NCBI RefSeq assembly: GCF_021917145.1
Contig: NC_061070.1
Span: forward strand, 13,910,772-13,974,771
Source of the DNA: Hypomesus transpacificus
Taxonomy: Eukaryota; Chordata; Actinopteri; Osmeriformes; Osmeridae
Direction: 5' to 3'
Length of the DNA stretch: 64,000 nucleotides
Made by a program: the position numbers and the translations under genes. Under the pieces are notes generated by a model. It was given only the letters and a program-made list of their open reading frames with translations. It did not search any database and was not told where the DNA came from. Numbering within the stretch: the first letter of the stretch is position 1; every line of letters begins with the position of its first letter. Positions 53,601-64,000 of this stretch are shown one piece after another.

Positions 53601-55725
53601 ACTGACATACAGACACAGACCTGTTTTTGATGTGAGATTCCCTGTGGCCAGAAGGTACTCGAATGCCTTAGTGAGATCAGTGCCCTGGTTGAACATCTTG
53701 ATCAGGTGGTCAGAGCTCACCATTCCAGTCAGCCTGTGTGCTCTCTTTTCCATGGACAGCTTTACAGAAACCAGCCAGGAAGCCAACTTCTCCTGTAGCC
53801 ATAAAAACAATGATGAGATTAATCACGTCTGCTGATAGACGTGATGGTACACAGTTTAACACCATTGTCACCAACCATCTCCATGCCCACCTTCATGAAC
53901 ATGAGGTAAAGCCGTCCAGGCGTGAGAACCTCATGACACATGAGGCTGTCAGGGTTCTCCTCCATGCACTCCTGCTTGGCAAATGTGAACAGCTTCCTGG
54001 TCATCAGACACAGCATGTAGAACTTCTCCACATCGGACTTCAGGTGGATGCAGATGCATTGACTGGAAGCAGGAACAACAAGATCATCAACGCGTTTGTC
54101 CTCTGAGAAAGAAATAGGCTCATCACATTTGACAGTTTTGTTCTAACGCTTACTCTAGCAGGAAGTTTGCACACTGCTCGTGGGTGTTCCACTCTGGAAG
54201 GTTCATCTTGACCCGGAATCTCTCGCCAAGATAGTTGAGGACCTTCACCTGGGTGGTACAACCCTCCTCCATGACCAGACGCAGCATCTCTGACACACAG
54301 CTCTTGTAGAAGGAGTTGTCTTCTCGACCCTTGATCAACTCCTGGTAGATCTGAAAGTCTGTAAAATTCACGAGCGCCTGGGAAACATATAATGGTCACG
54401 TAGTTGATATCCAAATGCAAGATCAGCAATATCGTCGACGTCATGTCACCATTCATGTAAAAAGGTGCAAGTCACCTTCAGTGCAAAGCCCAAAGGCAGG
54501 AAGAAAAGCTCTTTCTGGTAGATGAAGTTCAGCATTACAGTGCCGTTATCCAGATAATGCAGGTTCATGTTGATGGCAGTGTGCTCCTCCTTTACACAAT
54601 GCATTGAGATACCTTAACACAAATGTACACAGTTACCCTGGTGGCATCCTTGGTAGTAAATCACAACATACAAAGTAGCTCATCTATGTTGTTTTCTTTT
54701 AAGCATTAAATAACTGCCAGATACTTACCATACTGAGTGTATCCCTGGCCTCTGCTCTTCCACTTTGGTCTTGACATGGCTATGGGGTAGTTTCTCCTCG
54801 GCATAATTAGCATACGGATAACCTTCTCAATGCCATTCACTATGAAATAGCCCCCCATTTCCTGTAGGTATAAAAGAATACGAGTAAAATCAATCATTTC
54901 CAACATTATTTTAGAAGGGATTGATTAAATGTGATAAGTATGCACTGGTATAAGGTCCAGGCCTACCTCAGCCTCTTCGTGGTGCTCAATGAGCTCTTTG
55001 GGGGACAGCCCATGTAGGTTACACAGCTTGGACTTCACCATTATGGGCACTTGGCCCAGAGACTGTTTTATAATACCTTTAGGAATCCCATTGACAGACC
55101 AGCTGACATCTGCCTGCAAACCAAGCACAAACAAATATATGTGGTGGAGAGAAAACCGGTTGCTCTCCAGGAACAGGGTTGGAGACCCTTGCCTTCCATT
55201 GACGACTAAAGAACACTTCAAAAACATGAATGCGCAGGTCACGCTTACCACCAGTTTACCCCTGTAGGAACAGCGTCTGCCCCTGCATTCTGCTGGGAAC
55301 ACGTTCAGGTCTCTGCAGATGCTTCCTTTGGCAACCGCTGGCTTGTAGATAATGGCCTCAATAAATGCAAGACTGATCCTGTCATTTTTGTACGTAAACT
55401 CCAGTGGAGGAATAGCCTAAGAAAGAGACGTGTCATGTGTTTATGTCAGCTCATCTAGCATAACTGCCAGTTTTATCAACTTTTCATTGGCTGCTTTGAC
55501 AGCACTGCACCCACGTGAGAGCTACAGTAGCTAGCTAGCACCACCAACCTGCACAGCGCGACACAATCCATCCGTGACTGCCTGGTCAAACGACTCGATG
55601 TGGGCTTTGGTTAGATCTTGAACGGCAGCATGTTGTTGCGTCTTTGGTTGACCAAAACCTGGCTCTGTCAAATTCTTGAGACTTGGGGCGGTCGGTAAGA
55701 TACTCCACTTCGTTGTGTAGTCCAT
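50690..55725 (-). CDS. polr1b: DNA-directed RNA polymerase I subunit RPA2 (RPA135), 15 exons
   Basis: Exons on the - strand, high to low: 55725-55549, 55416-55249, 55113-54967, 54861-54729, 54612-54476, 54377-54154, 54062-53891, 53792-53621, 53501-53220, 53004-52871, 52741-52571, 52456-52300, 52207-52011, 51922-51672, 51572-50690. All have GT-AG boundaries; they sum to 3405 nt, 1134 aa (human 1135). The product is the second-largest subunit of nucleolar RNA polymerase I, forming half of the active-site cleft for pre-rRNA synthesis. Visible: the lobe segment [20 protein letters not shown], fork region [20 protein letters not shown], hybrid-binding [11 protein letters not shown] (about 747-757), [15 protein letters not shown] (about 882-896), and a C-terminal zinc site with cysteines at about 1069, 1072, 1097 and 1100. 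A GTG lies two codons upstream in frame, but ATG at 55,725 fits the family start (MDYTTKW). A hAT-like element sits about 120 bp upstream. Confidence 0.97.
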
Positions 55726-55845
55726 GCTCACTCTTGTTTATCACATGGGAGTAGTGACTTAGGAAGTGAACTGACAGGAAGTTAAAAAGAACACTAATAG
55801 TCATTTAAAGGGGCCGCACCTCGTACAAGTCTAACTCTATGGTAC
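55726..55845 (-). promoter_or_regulatory. polr1b proximal promoter / 5' UTR with ETS-like sites
   Basis: The 120 bp between the polr1b start codon and the hAT-like insertion must contain the 5' UTR and core promoter, unless transcription starts inside the element. Two GGAAGT ETS-type motifs (55,762-55,767 and 55,777-55,782 on +) are the only obvious sites, and there is no TATA box. Paired ETS sites near TATA-less starts are common in housekeeping promoters. Confidence 0.4.
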
Positions 55846-55929
55846 TAGTGATGTGTCGTTCGTGAACGATTCGTTCATTTTGAACGAATCCTTATAAGGA
55901 CTCGGGAGTAACGAGTCCTCTCAACGAGT

Positions 55930-56280
55930 GATTCGTTCATTTCCCGACTCGGTCTTTCTACGAGTCTTTGGATCATTTTTCACGTGACCTGCATAGGCTC
56001 TGTAGCTAGAGGAAACGAACGATTCGTTCCTTTCCCGACCCGGTCTTTCTACGAGTCTTTGGATCATTTTTCACGTGACCTGTATAGGCTGTAGCAAGAG
56101 GAAACGAACGATTCGTTCCTTTCCCGACTCGGTCTTTCTACGAGTCTTTGGATCATTTTTCACGTGACCTGCATAGGCTCTGTAGCTAGAGGAAACGAAT
56201 GATTAGTTCCTTCCCCGACTCGGTCTTTCTACGAGTCTTTGGATCCTTTTTTCACGTGACCTGCATTGTATTTTTTAGTA
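55930..56280. repeat. Four ~90-bp tandem units, each with a CACGTG E-box
   Basis: Each unit reads through CGACTCGGTCTTTCTACGAG, CTTTGGATCATTTTTCACGTGACCTGCA and a GAGGAAACGAA junction. CACGTG occurs at 55,981, 56,072, 56,161 and 56,253, spaced 91, 89 and 92 bp. Units differ by a few substitutions and small indels, so amplification within the element was fairly recent. Confidence 0.9.
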
Positions 56281-56598
56281 GAGGAAACAGTTTCCTTATT
56301 CCCTTTCGCGTGGCCGCTGTTTTAGTAAGACGTGAATGAATTATATTCGCTCAAGTCATCATACTGACTGGTTTTGTTATTTTCACTCTACATTTACACC
56401 TACAGTTTAGTGCAGTGTTTGACGTGATAATTAAATGCTAGTGTGATAATACATGACCAAATCATACAAACTCATGATACATTATTTTAATGCAGGAATT
56501 TATTTTGAAATAGTATTTGCTGGTGCACATGTCATGCACTAACCTACAGTGGACGTATAGGGGCTATACGTCCTTTGCAGTGGACGTATAGCCCCCAA

Positions 56599-56599
<1 letters not shown>

Positions 56600-56646
<47 letters not shown>
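56600..56646. repeat. C47 homopolymer
   Basis: 47 consecutive C inside the hAT-like element. The length is likely unreliable, and the - strand G run could form quadruplexes. Confidence 0.9.
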
Positions 56647-56649
<3 letters not shown>

Positions 56650-56753
56650 TGAAATGAACAAATGACTCGAAAAAAGATTCGTTAATTTTACTGAACGAGA
56701 TTCAAAGAACCGAATCAGTAAAAAGAACCGAACTTCCCATCACTATATGGTAC

Positions 56754-59155
56754 AAGTGCAGAGGGGATATATAAATTGCCGTCTATGTCAGAACATCTAT
56801 CAGTAGGATTTAATTTAAATTCATAGATTGTTAGAAGTCAGTTTTCGAATAATGCGCCTATTATTTTACTTTTTGTTGCTTAAATTATTACGGAAATAAG
56901 TCACTTTGTCTTTAATATGAAAAGAAACATCAAATCACCCACATTAGATATTTTTTATTCTACATGAATAAACAGACAATCAGGTTTTCGTGCAAGAGTT
57001 TGATAAAACATTAGGAAAACACAACATAGCATCCCTCCGCCTTTCGGTAGATTCACTAGAGGTTTTTAACCTTTAATGTTTTTAACACTGAAAAGAACAC
57101 AAATGGGACAAGAAAACAGTGTCTTATTCACAATCAGTTGTTTTCTTTGGTAAATAATTGGATTACAGAATATACCAAGTCACCACTGTCCGGTCAAGCA
57201 GTAAATAAACATTGTATGAAGATAAAAGCTACATCATGAAGGACTTGAAAAACAATTAACAGCTACATAGGTTTAACAACAGTCAAATTCACTTCTTTCC
57301 AAACAATCAAACAAATAGAAGGTGCATCTTTATGCAAGAGGTCAAATTCTTCTTTAAAACATATTAAAGAGTCAAGTCCTGCTAAGGCACCTCTTCCCTT
57401 TGATGGCAAGAATTGTAAATTTGATAATAATGCTGAGAATTTCTTTTGGACATACATTCCCAATAATGTGCTGAGTAGAACCATGTTCTTTTTATTGTTT
57501 AGCAAAATATCTAGAGATATGTTCTGTACATAATCTACTCAAACATTCAATCACAATTATGCATTTCAAGCAATTGTGTCCCCTGATCATGCATTTTAAA
57601 TAAATGCCGTCAGTCACACTTGCTTGTCCTTCATTCTCAAAGAAAAAAAAAAGAAAATAAAATTGGATATGTGCCAACAGTGTCCCTCAAAACATAATGA
57701 AGCACAGACTCAAATTGCATTATCCTGGGACAGACGAAAAGTTGGTGGAAAAGGGATAAACCTAAATGAAAACAAACTGAAAATGAACTAAAACAAACTC
57801 ATGGGATTTAAAACTGTTACAATGCTATTAAGGCCATGTACAGACTATGTGGTCAGATGGTACAGTGTTCCACAGTGCAACTTGAACATACAGGACTAAC
57901 AAGCAAAATTATATACTGTATATAACCAAGCATGCAGGTGAGTAACTGAACAGGCTTTCAATAAATTAACACAAAAAAATACATAATTGCTTTGACATAC
58001 AGGTTTTGTGGTTAGTTTTGCAGTATTCTCCATTTATGGTATCTCTCTACCTCAAAATTACTAACTTTTTACAGGTCACTATCATTATTAAAAGCACTTG
58101 AACAGTACTGCAAAGCTAATCCATACACGAGAAGTCTGCAGAATTACACCAATCTATGTTAAAACAAACACATTTGCAGTTATTAAATAAGCATTAAATG
58201 GATCTCTTAGAAAAAATTAACAAGAAAACAACAAGCTGCCTCTAGGCAGCTCTTTATTAGCAAAGAACTTTCAGTACACAAGGCCAAAAGGGTAAGCAGT
58301 CCTAATTGAAATAGATCAGCACAGGCTACTACTTCATGCTTTCACAACATGCCGTCTCTTCTAAATGGATAGAAACCTGAGGACAGAATTGGGAACTTCA
58401 TACAAAAAAGAACACTGACATAAATGAAATGTATATCATTTTATGTAAGACCTAAGTTACATGCCCACTTTGTAAAGAACAAGCATTAAAACAAATCCGA
58501 TAAACGTACTGCTTAGCAACAATACCTACAGTAGAATACCTACACCTCTCTCTGACACGTCACCCAATGATATGAGGTTTGCCTTTTTATAATGTCTGTT
58601 ATGGTATCATCATACAGGGAAGCGGAATGTTTATTGCAGTGCTAAAATTTGTGGGTAAAACCAATAGATTTACATACCATACATACTCCGGACCAGACCA
58701 CACATTGATACGCACTTGGCTTCCCGACAGCACACATAACACACACAATAGCAGAGGCAAGCGATAAACATTTTGCATCTTTTAAGGAGATAGAGATGTA
58801 AGGCACTACAGTCTCAGAATAGGATGCAACTCTGAGCCTCTCTCTCCACCAGACCCAGGGAGACCCAGTGGCAGCATTAGGGGATGGAAAGACTCCTCGT
58901 CTCATTCTGGAATCTTCTAACTTATCACTCTGCTGTTTCATCACTCGCCTCAAAATCAGCAAAATCTCTACAAACGTGTACTCTGGGTGGCCAAGGGGTT
59001 AGGGAGAAGAGAATACGGAAGAACAAATCAAGAGGTACCAAAAGCTGTCCAGATTCCCAAGCCCATGGGACCTTTCAAGGAGAGCATGGGAGTTTGCATG
59101 GGATAGAGGGTAGAGATTTAGGCTATTTGTAGAAGAGAACAAGGATTTTGTGTGC
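56754..59155. other. Region 3' of ttl, probably its 3' UTR
   Basis: No coding exon seen. The 2.4 kb between the hAT-like element and the ttl stop codon is AT-rich and probably mostly ttl 3' UTR. On the - strand AATAAA at about 58,252-58,257 is one candidate poly(A) signal. Confidence 0.45.
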
Positions 59156-61761
59156 TTACAGTCGAGTGAAAGGGCCCACATGGAGGGGCCCTCTCAATTT
59201 CGGGGAGGAACAAGAGGATGTTGTGATTGTTGAGAAGGAAGGGGAGGACGAGTAGGGGGAAGAAGAGGCTGAGGAGGAGGAGGAGGAGTCACTGTTCAGG
59301 GTGAAGACACTGGATACTGCTACATCCACAATACCCTGGCAAAGCTCTGGATAGAGTTTCCTAAAGGAAGAAGCAATAACAGTGTTGTCATGGCTGTTAA
59401 GAAAAGCAGCTAAATCAAATACGGTCAAAAGACAAGCAATAGAAATCCAAATGATATATTATCCAGCATGCAAAATCAATTCAAAGGAAACTTTACACTT
59501 CTCGTATAATTTAGGTTCACCAGGAAGTCGAAGCTAAAAAACATAAAATAAAATAAAAGAGCCATAGAGAACACTGGCAATATTTTCAAAATAGATCTAA
59601 GGGGCGAACTCTCAGTGGGGAAACAAACAAGCATGAACAAACAAACGAAGGTCTGACTAGAGTATGATCCAGGACTCAGGGTTAATTTGATCTCATCAGT
59701 GGTTTCTTTACATCAAAGCTTGCTTTTCTAACGCTGTGATGAAATTGAAATAATTGTGCCTGCGGGATAGGAAAAAGGACAGAAAGGAGGACAGAAAGAT
59801 CTAAGGAGTGGTACTGACTGTGCGCAAGCCGGAGCCCCGTTGATCTCGATCAGCCACACCTTGAAGCTCTCATCCAACATGAAGTCAAAGCCAAAGAGCT
59901 GGAAGCTCTGATAGGACAGGTGCTTGGTGCTGATTGCTGGTTCAATACATGACAGACAGCTCCTGATGTTGGAGACAGGATCAGAGGTACAATACAATTA
60001 ATCACAATCAAGCAGAAGTACAGTTCAAGAATAAAAAAGGACATGCAAAGGACAGAGGACTAAGGACTGAACAATTGATAAGGCTTGTAGCCTCAATCCA
60101 GCTGTGGTATAGATGAAAATGGAAGTAGGCTAAGAGAAAAACATACTTTATGATTTGCTTGATCTGAGGTAAGATGGAAGTCTCCAGGGCAACACTGTGA
60201 GTGGAGAGCAGGTACTGCCTGAACTCGTCGAAGAACATTTCGTTTCCTTCCTCGTAGCGGCCATAGTTATGAGAGTGCTCCTTCTGAATGCAGTGATTGG
60301 TCAGGTGGCTGGTCATGTCCTGGAGGTTGGAGCTGTTGTAGGGCTCAGAGGAAGTCCGCAGCACACCTTCTCGGTAAAGGTAGATGTTGTACTGATGGTC
60401 TACGAGCACCCAGCTCCTAACAACATCAAATGTAATGTATCAGAAACTTTACTATCCTGCAGTATTAGCTTCATAAAAATAAATAACAAGAATACCTTAC
60501 CTGATGTCAAACTTGCGATGGCCCGGCTCAAGAAGTAGTGGCCTCTCTAGATATTTCTGAATGACGTGAACTTGACCCTGATTATCAATGTATTCCAGCA
60601 ACTGATTTGCATCATGGGATATAAAAATTCCAGCACCTGCAATAACACAACCAATATAACCATTAACCGTATTTTACATTTAGTCTCAGACACAATATCG
60701 CCCTCTCTAATGCTTCCTTCACTTGCATTGAAAATGTATCAGAAACTTAAACATGAAAGAAGTATTAAAGTAGCATTGTAGTTTACCTTTTGCCCCAGCA
60801 GATGACTTGGCAATCCACACTGTTCCGTCTCCGCTTTCTTTTTTTGAGTGATAGGAAGCCAAGAAGACCTCGCGTTCATCCGTCTTTGGGTTGCTTTTCA
60901 TGTGGCTAATCCCATTAGTCGCAGGAGCAACAGGAGTGTTGAGGTTGGTTGGATAGATGATGTAAGACTCAGGGAACCAGTTGCATGAGTCTCTCAATTC
61001 TGGACTGGTCTTAATTAATCTGTGATGTTGAGAACAAGCACCAATCATCTAACACCAAACTATTGACTATTTTACAGTGACTGTGATACTTTTCACACAA
61101 AAAAACAATCCTTAGCTAATTTGATTCTATGAAAATACAGAAAAGCCTACTTGACTAATGATGCCTTGCGGCACAGCTTGTCAGCTCCCCTGTAATAATT
61201 CACCAGTTGCATCAGCCCGGGTTCATGGCCTGGGGAGAAAAACAATGAAATTAAAGTAAGATAAAAGAAGAAAAGCTAAAATATTAAAATGAATAGTTTA
61301 CAGTGCACATGACTTGACAAATATGTAAATGCAATACTGTATGCTTGACAGAGCAAGGTCTGGGGCTAGGCCTAGCTTTAATAAAAGGTCAGTGATCAAG
61401 GATGCAGTACATTTGCCTCCAGAATAGACAATGCAGGATGGGAAGAATGCTTCGAAAATTAGCATATGCCTCCAGCAGAAAGTTCCACCCACTGAAAGTG
61501 GTCTAACTTATTTTAAACGTGACATAAGGCAAGGCACACTGGATTTCGTCTCTAGTATATCACATGACATCATTCAAAATTAATTATTTTACCAAGACGT
61601 CCAAACGGCAGTCTGTTCCTTTCGCCCAACATCAAGTTGAATCTGGGATTGTCCCTTTTCAGCCTCTTCCATTGTCCAGTCGAGACGAGAATCTTAGAAA
61701 CTTCAGCGTAAACGCTACTGTTGTCATCACGAGCGACAAATGTATACATTGTAGAATTCAT
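59156..61761 (-). CDS. ttl: Tubulin--tyrosine ligase, seven exons, Ser-rich C-terminus
   Basis: Exons on the - strand, high to low: 61761-61593, 61229-61151, 61019-60787, 60636-60501, 60416-60147, 59962-59819, 59360-59156; phases agree and the product is 411 aa. The first ATG (61,761) follows an in-frame stop. A second ATG four codons later (61,749) matches the mammalian start MYTF and would give 407 aa. The enzyme adds tyrosine to the C-terminus of detyrosinated alpha-tubulin, using ATP. ATP-grasp and family motifs are intact: [64 protein letters not shown] and [14 protein letters not shown]. Human TTL is 377 aa. The extra length lies after SSVFTLNSD, where a TCC-rich coding stretch gives poly-serine and a new tail ending GPFTRL. 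ttl lies beside polr1b, as in human 2q14. Confidence 0.94.
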
Positions 61762-63338
61762 TATGAACTATAATGTTCTGTCAGATAAATGAGGACAATA
61801 ATTTCGATATTCACCCACTTCTAAATCATTGGAAGCAAGCTACGTGGGTCGCTAACCCGACTATCCAACACTACAGCCTGGCGAGGGGTTATCTCCGCAG
61901 AAGTCTGTGTGGCATGATGATTCAGTCATATCCAGTTTAGCTGGAAAATACTGAAAAGGTGTCGTATAACTGGAAGTCGTGGAACAGCCAAGTGAATGCC
62001 AGAAAGCCTAAAGAGTCATTGTAAATACTTAATATTACATGACAGACATGTTCACTCTTGGGTACCAAGATTAGGGTGTGCCTGGGCTTCTGGGTTGTCC
62101 CTCGATTTTAGATCCTCTGATTCCACACAGACACAGCTCAGACAGTGAAGACTGTGCTAGTGTCGGGACGGCAACTGCCTACGCAAAACAAATTAACTGC
62201 TTTCGTATTATCTACTTTCACAGATAATCATTTGGTTTGGTAATTAGCACATAATAAATCTACTTAAATGTGACTGTCTTCCATCACAGGCTCACCCCCG
62301 TTCCTTTCTTTATTCTCCGCAGCTGTCATCCTCGACCGTCAGGATAAACAGGAACTTCACAGGATTATGGTAGCTGTAGTTTTTATCGTCTACCATTGCT
62401 CCTCTGGATAACGCTTATAAAAATACTTTCTTTTATAAAAGTTTCCCTTTGGTATTTTTCAAACATTTGTATTCAATATCAAACGTTCATCACAATGGTA
62501 GTATCGTAACAATGTATTTAATAAGATTAACACACATATTTGATACTCAATATCCCATCAAGCCTAGCGTCAGTTTTAGAGGACGGCTATATTTTCCTCA
62601 TTTCATTACTTTCGCCGCTAGGTGACGTAGTCAAGTCATTTTGGATTTAAAAACGTTTCTGTGCTGTGGATGTTGCATTTGTATTGTTAATTTATAACTT
62701 ATAGTATAAATAAATAAAACAAATTGATGCATACGATATTTGCAGTTAATCCAGTTATGCTTTGACGTGAAAATAGAATTGGGTGTTCAATAAGATTCCC
62801 AAATTGTTGAGTGCACCTTTAAGATTAATCTGGCGGCAAATTTAGTGATCTGAATGACAGCCTGACTCTTCGTTAGAACAACGTTTTCCTTCTCCTAAAA
62901 TATTTCATATATGTTGTAAGGACTTTACGTTGTACGTCAATCCAACTCTCTCGAAGCGAAGGCATAACTGGCTAAAGTACCAAATTGCAGGATCTTGTAG
63001 AAGTTGGCACACTGGTAAGCTAAGCTAGCTAGCGTTAGTTACTTGTATAGCCTACGGTGTGAAACCAGTTTGCCAGCTAGTTGCTTGGTCAGTTCATGAT
63101 GAAAACAGCAGTGTCGCAGATTAGTAGCTAGCTGGTTATGCTACAGTATGTTGCTGACAAATGTATTCAGAAAGACTGTGTGACTCTTGTTCAAGTTTTC
63201 ATGGACTGATGAAATGTTGACCACACATACTTCCAACGTATTCTTACAGGAGTTTATTGTTTGCCTGGATGCTTCTTGGGTTATGCATTGTTAATGTCTC
63301 CTGTCCCCACTCCTTATGCAGGTTGGAGCACGCCAGGC
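61762..63338. promoter_or_regulatory. Divergent promoter region between ttl and fignl1
   Basis: The start codons of the two genes are 1.6 kb apart and point away from each other. A non-coding fignl1 exon probably ends at 63,014 (ACTG before donor GTAAGC) and splices to an acceptor at 63,320-63,321. Transcription starts are not resolvable by eye. No TATA box or repeat stands out. Confidence 0.45.
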
Positions 63339-64000
63339 ATGAGTGGTCCACACCTGGGCGAGTGGCAGAGGAGGTCCTTTGACATTTCATCTGGCACCTG
63401 CACACCTGAACAGACGGCAGACTCCTATCGGGCACATATCCTCGCCATTCAATATGCATGGGCGAGTTCCCAGCTCTCTGAGGCGGGCGCAGACAGCCTG
63501 CTCAGGACCTACTCCGAGCGCTATGCCGCAGTGCTGGACTCTGACGACCCTTGCACAGGTCTCAACAACTATGCAGAGAGTGCTCTGCACCTGGCTCGCA
63601 GTCAGAGGAACCACAGCGACAAATGGGAATCGTCCCTTACCAAGGCGAGTGTGCTGGAGCTGCCGTGCGTGCAGAAGATGATTCAATCTGGGACAGACGG
63701 TGGAAAGTCCCTTGTGGTGCCAGCAGATGTTAACATATCTGTAGGACAAGACAGTGGATGCAGCTCCCAGTCTCTACCCTCTACAGAGACTTTGCCCCTA
63801 CTATTCAAGTCCACAGGACCCCCATTGCCCATGGCTGAGGGAAGCAGCATTTTTAGCCATCCACTGGGTGGTGCTGCAGACAGACCAAGGGGCTTTGACA
63901 GAATCTTGAGTAATGCCAATGCCTATGCTTGTCCACCACCACAAGCTCAGTCTCTATTTGGCCAGAACTCCCCAGTTTCCGTACAAGCAAACCCAGGCCC
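63339..64000 (+). CDS. fignl1: Fidgetin-like 1, N-terminal part, truncated by window end
   Basis: An open frame from ATG 63,339 runs without a stop to the window edge (220 codons and two bases). An acceptor at 63,320-63,321 precedes the ATG by 17 bases, so a non-coding exon lies upstream. The N-terminus matches FIGNL1: HLGEWQRRSFDISSGTCTPE, YRAHILAIQYAWASSQLSE, LDSDDPCTGLNNYAESAL and SDKWESSLTKASV, ending in a low-complexity linker. The AAA+ ATPase and Vps4 C-terminal domains lie beyond the window. FIGNL1 acts in the nucleus with RAD51 in homologous recombination. The related FIGN and spastin lack this LNNYAE-containing N-terminus. Confidence 0.93.
   Translation, partial: MSGPHLGEWQRRSFDISSGTCTPEQTADSYRAHILAIQYAWASSQLSEAGADSLLRTYSERYAAVLDSDDPCTGLNNYAESALHLARSQRNHSDKWESSLTKASVLELPCVQKMIQSGTDGGKSLVVPADVNISVGQDSGCSSQSLPSTETLPLLFKSTGPPLPMAEGSSIFSHPLGGAADRPRGFDRILSNANAYACPPPQAQSLFGQNSPVSVQANPG

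Larger units (their letters stand above)
55838..56753. mobile_element. 900-bp non-autonomous hAT-like element with internal tandem repeats
   Basis: The element at 55,846-56,745 is bounded by perfect 8-bp direct repeats TATGGTAC (55,838-55,845 and 56,746-56,753). The ends are inverted: TAGTGATG at the left and CATCACTA at the right, fitting the short TAGNG-type hAT ends. Subterminal regions are full of GAACGATTCGTTC-like motifs, typical of transposase-binding clusters. Inside are about four ~90-bp tandem units (see separate entry), an imperfectly duplicated palindromic segment near 56,560-56,597 and a 47-base C run. No transposase is encoded, so an autonomous relative elsewhere must have moved it. 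Confidence 0.88.

Overview
The window is vertebrate nuclear DNA, and the proteins it encodes point to a ray-finned (teleost) fish. Genes are split by GT-AG introns, intergenic DNA is AT-rich with long CT/GA/CA microsatellites, and there are tRNA-derived SINEs of a fish type plus short hAT-like DNA transposons. An osmeriform or other protacanthopterygian fish is possible, but I hold that only weakly. There are no prokaryotic operons, CRISPR arrays or viral genes.

Left third (about 6.7-31.1 kb): rmdn2 (+ strand, ten coding exons, 413 aa) faces cyp1b1 (- strand, two coding exons, 523 aa) tail to tail. This is the arrangement of human RMDN2-CYP1B1 on 2p22. The large rmdn2 introns hold microsatellites, a 31-bp minisatellite, a decayed hAT/ZNF862-like gene remnant and a perfect 53-bp inverted repeat. 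Between the two genes lie a 30-bp minisatellite and a short hAT-like MITE with a perfect 8-bp target-site duplication.

Middle (31.1-49.3 kb): an 18-kb stretch with no gene I can support. It contains three SINE copies, a second copy of the same MITE in the opposite orientation, microsatellites and a C34/A12 homopolymer. It separates the 2p22-type genes from a block whose human counterparts lie elsewhere, so it probably spans an ancient rearrangement breakpoint.

Right third (49.3-64 kb): a dense block of nanp (+, sialic acid-9-phosphatase, 245 aa), polr1b (-, second-largest RNA polymerase I subunit, 15 exons, 1134 aa), ttl (-, tubulin tyrosine ligase, seven coding exons) and the 5' end of fignl1 (+, cut by the window edge). 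nanp and polr1b converge, with poly(A) signals about 45 bp apart. ttl and fignl1 diverge. All exon boundaries were read by hand, and reading frames stay open across every junction.

The most notable structure is a 900-bp non-autonomous hAT-like element (55,846-56,745), with perfect 8-bp target-site duplications, inserted about 120 bp upstream of the polr1b start codon. Inside it are four ~90-bp tandem units, each with a CACGTG E-box, followed by a 47-base C run.
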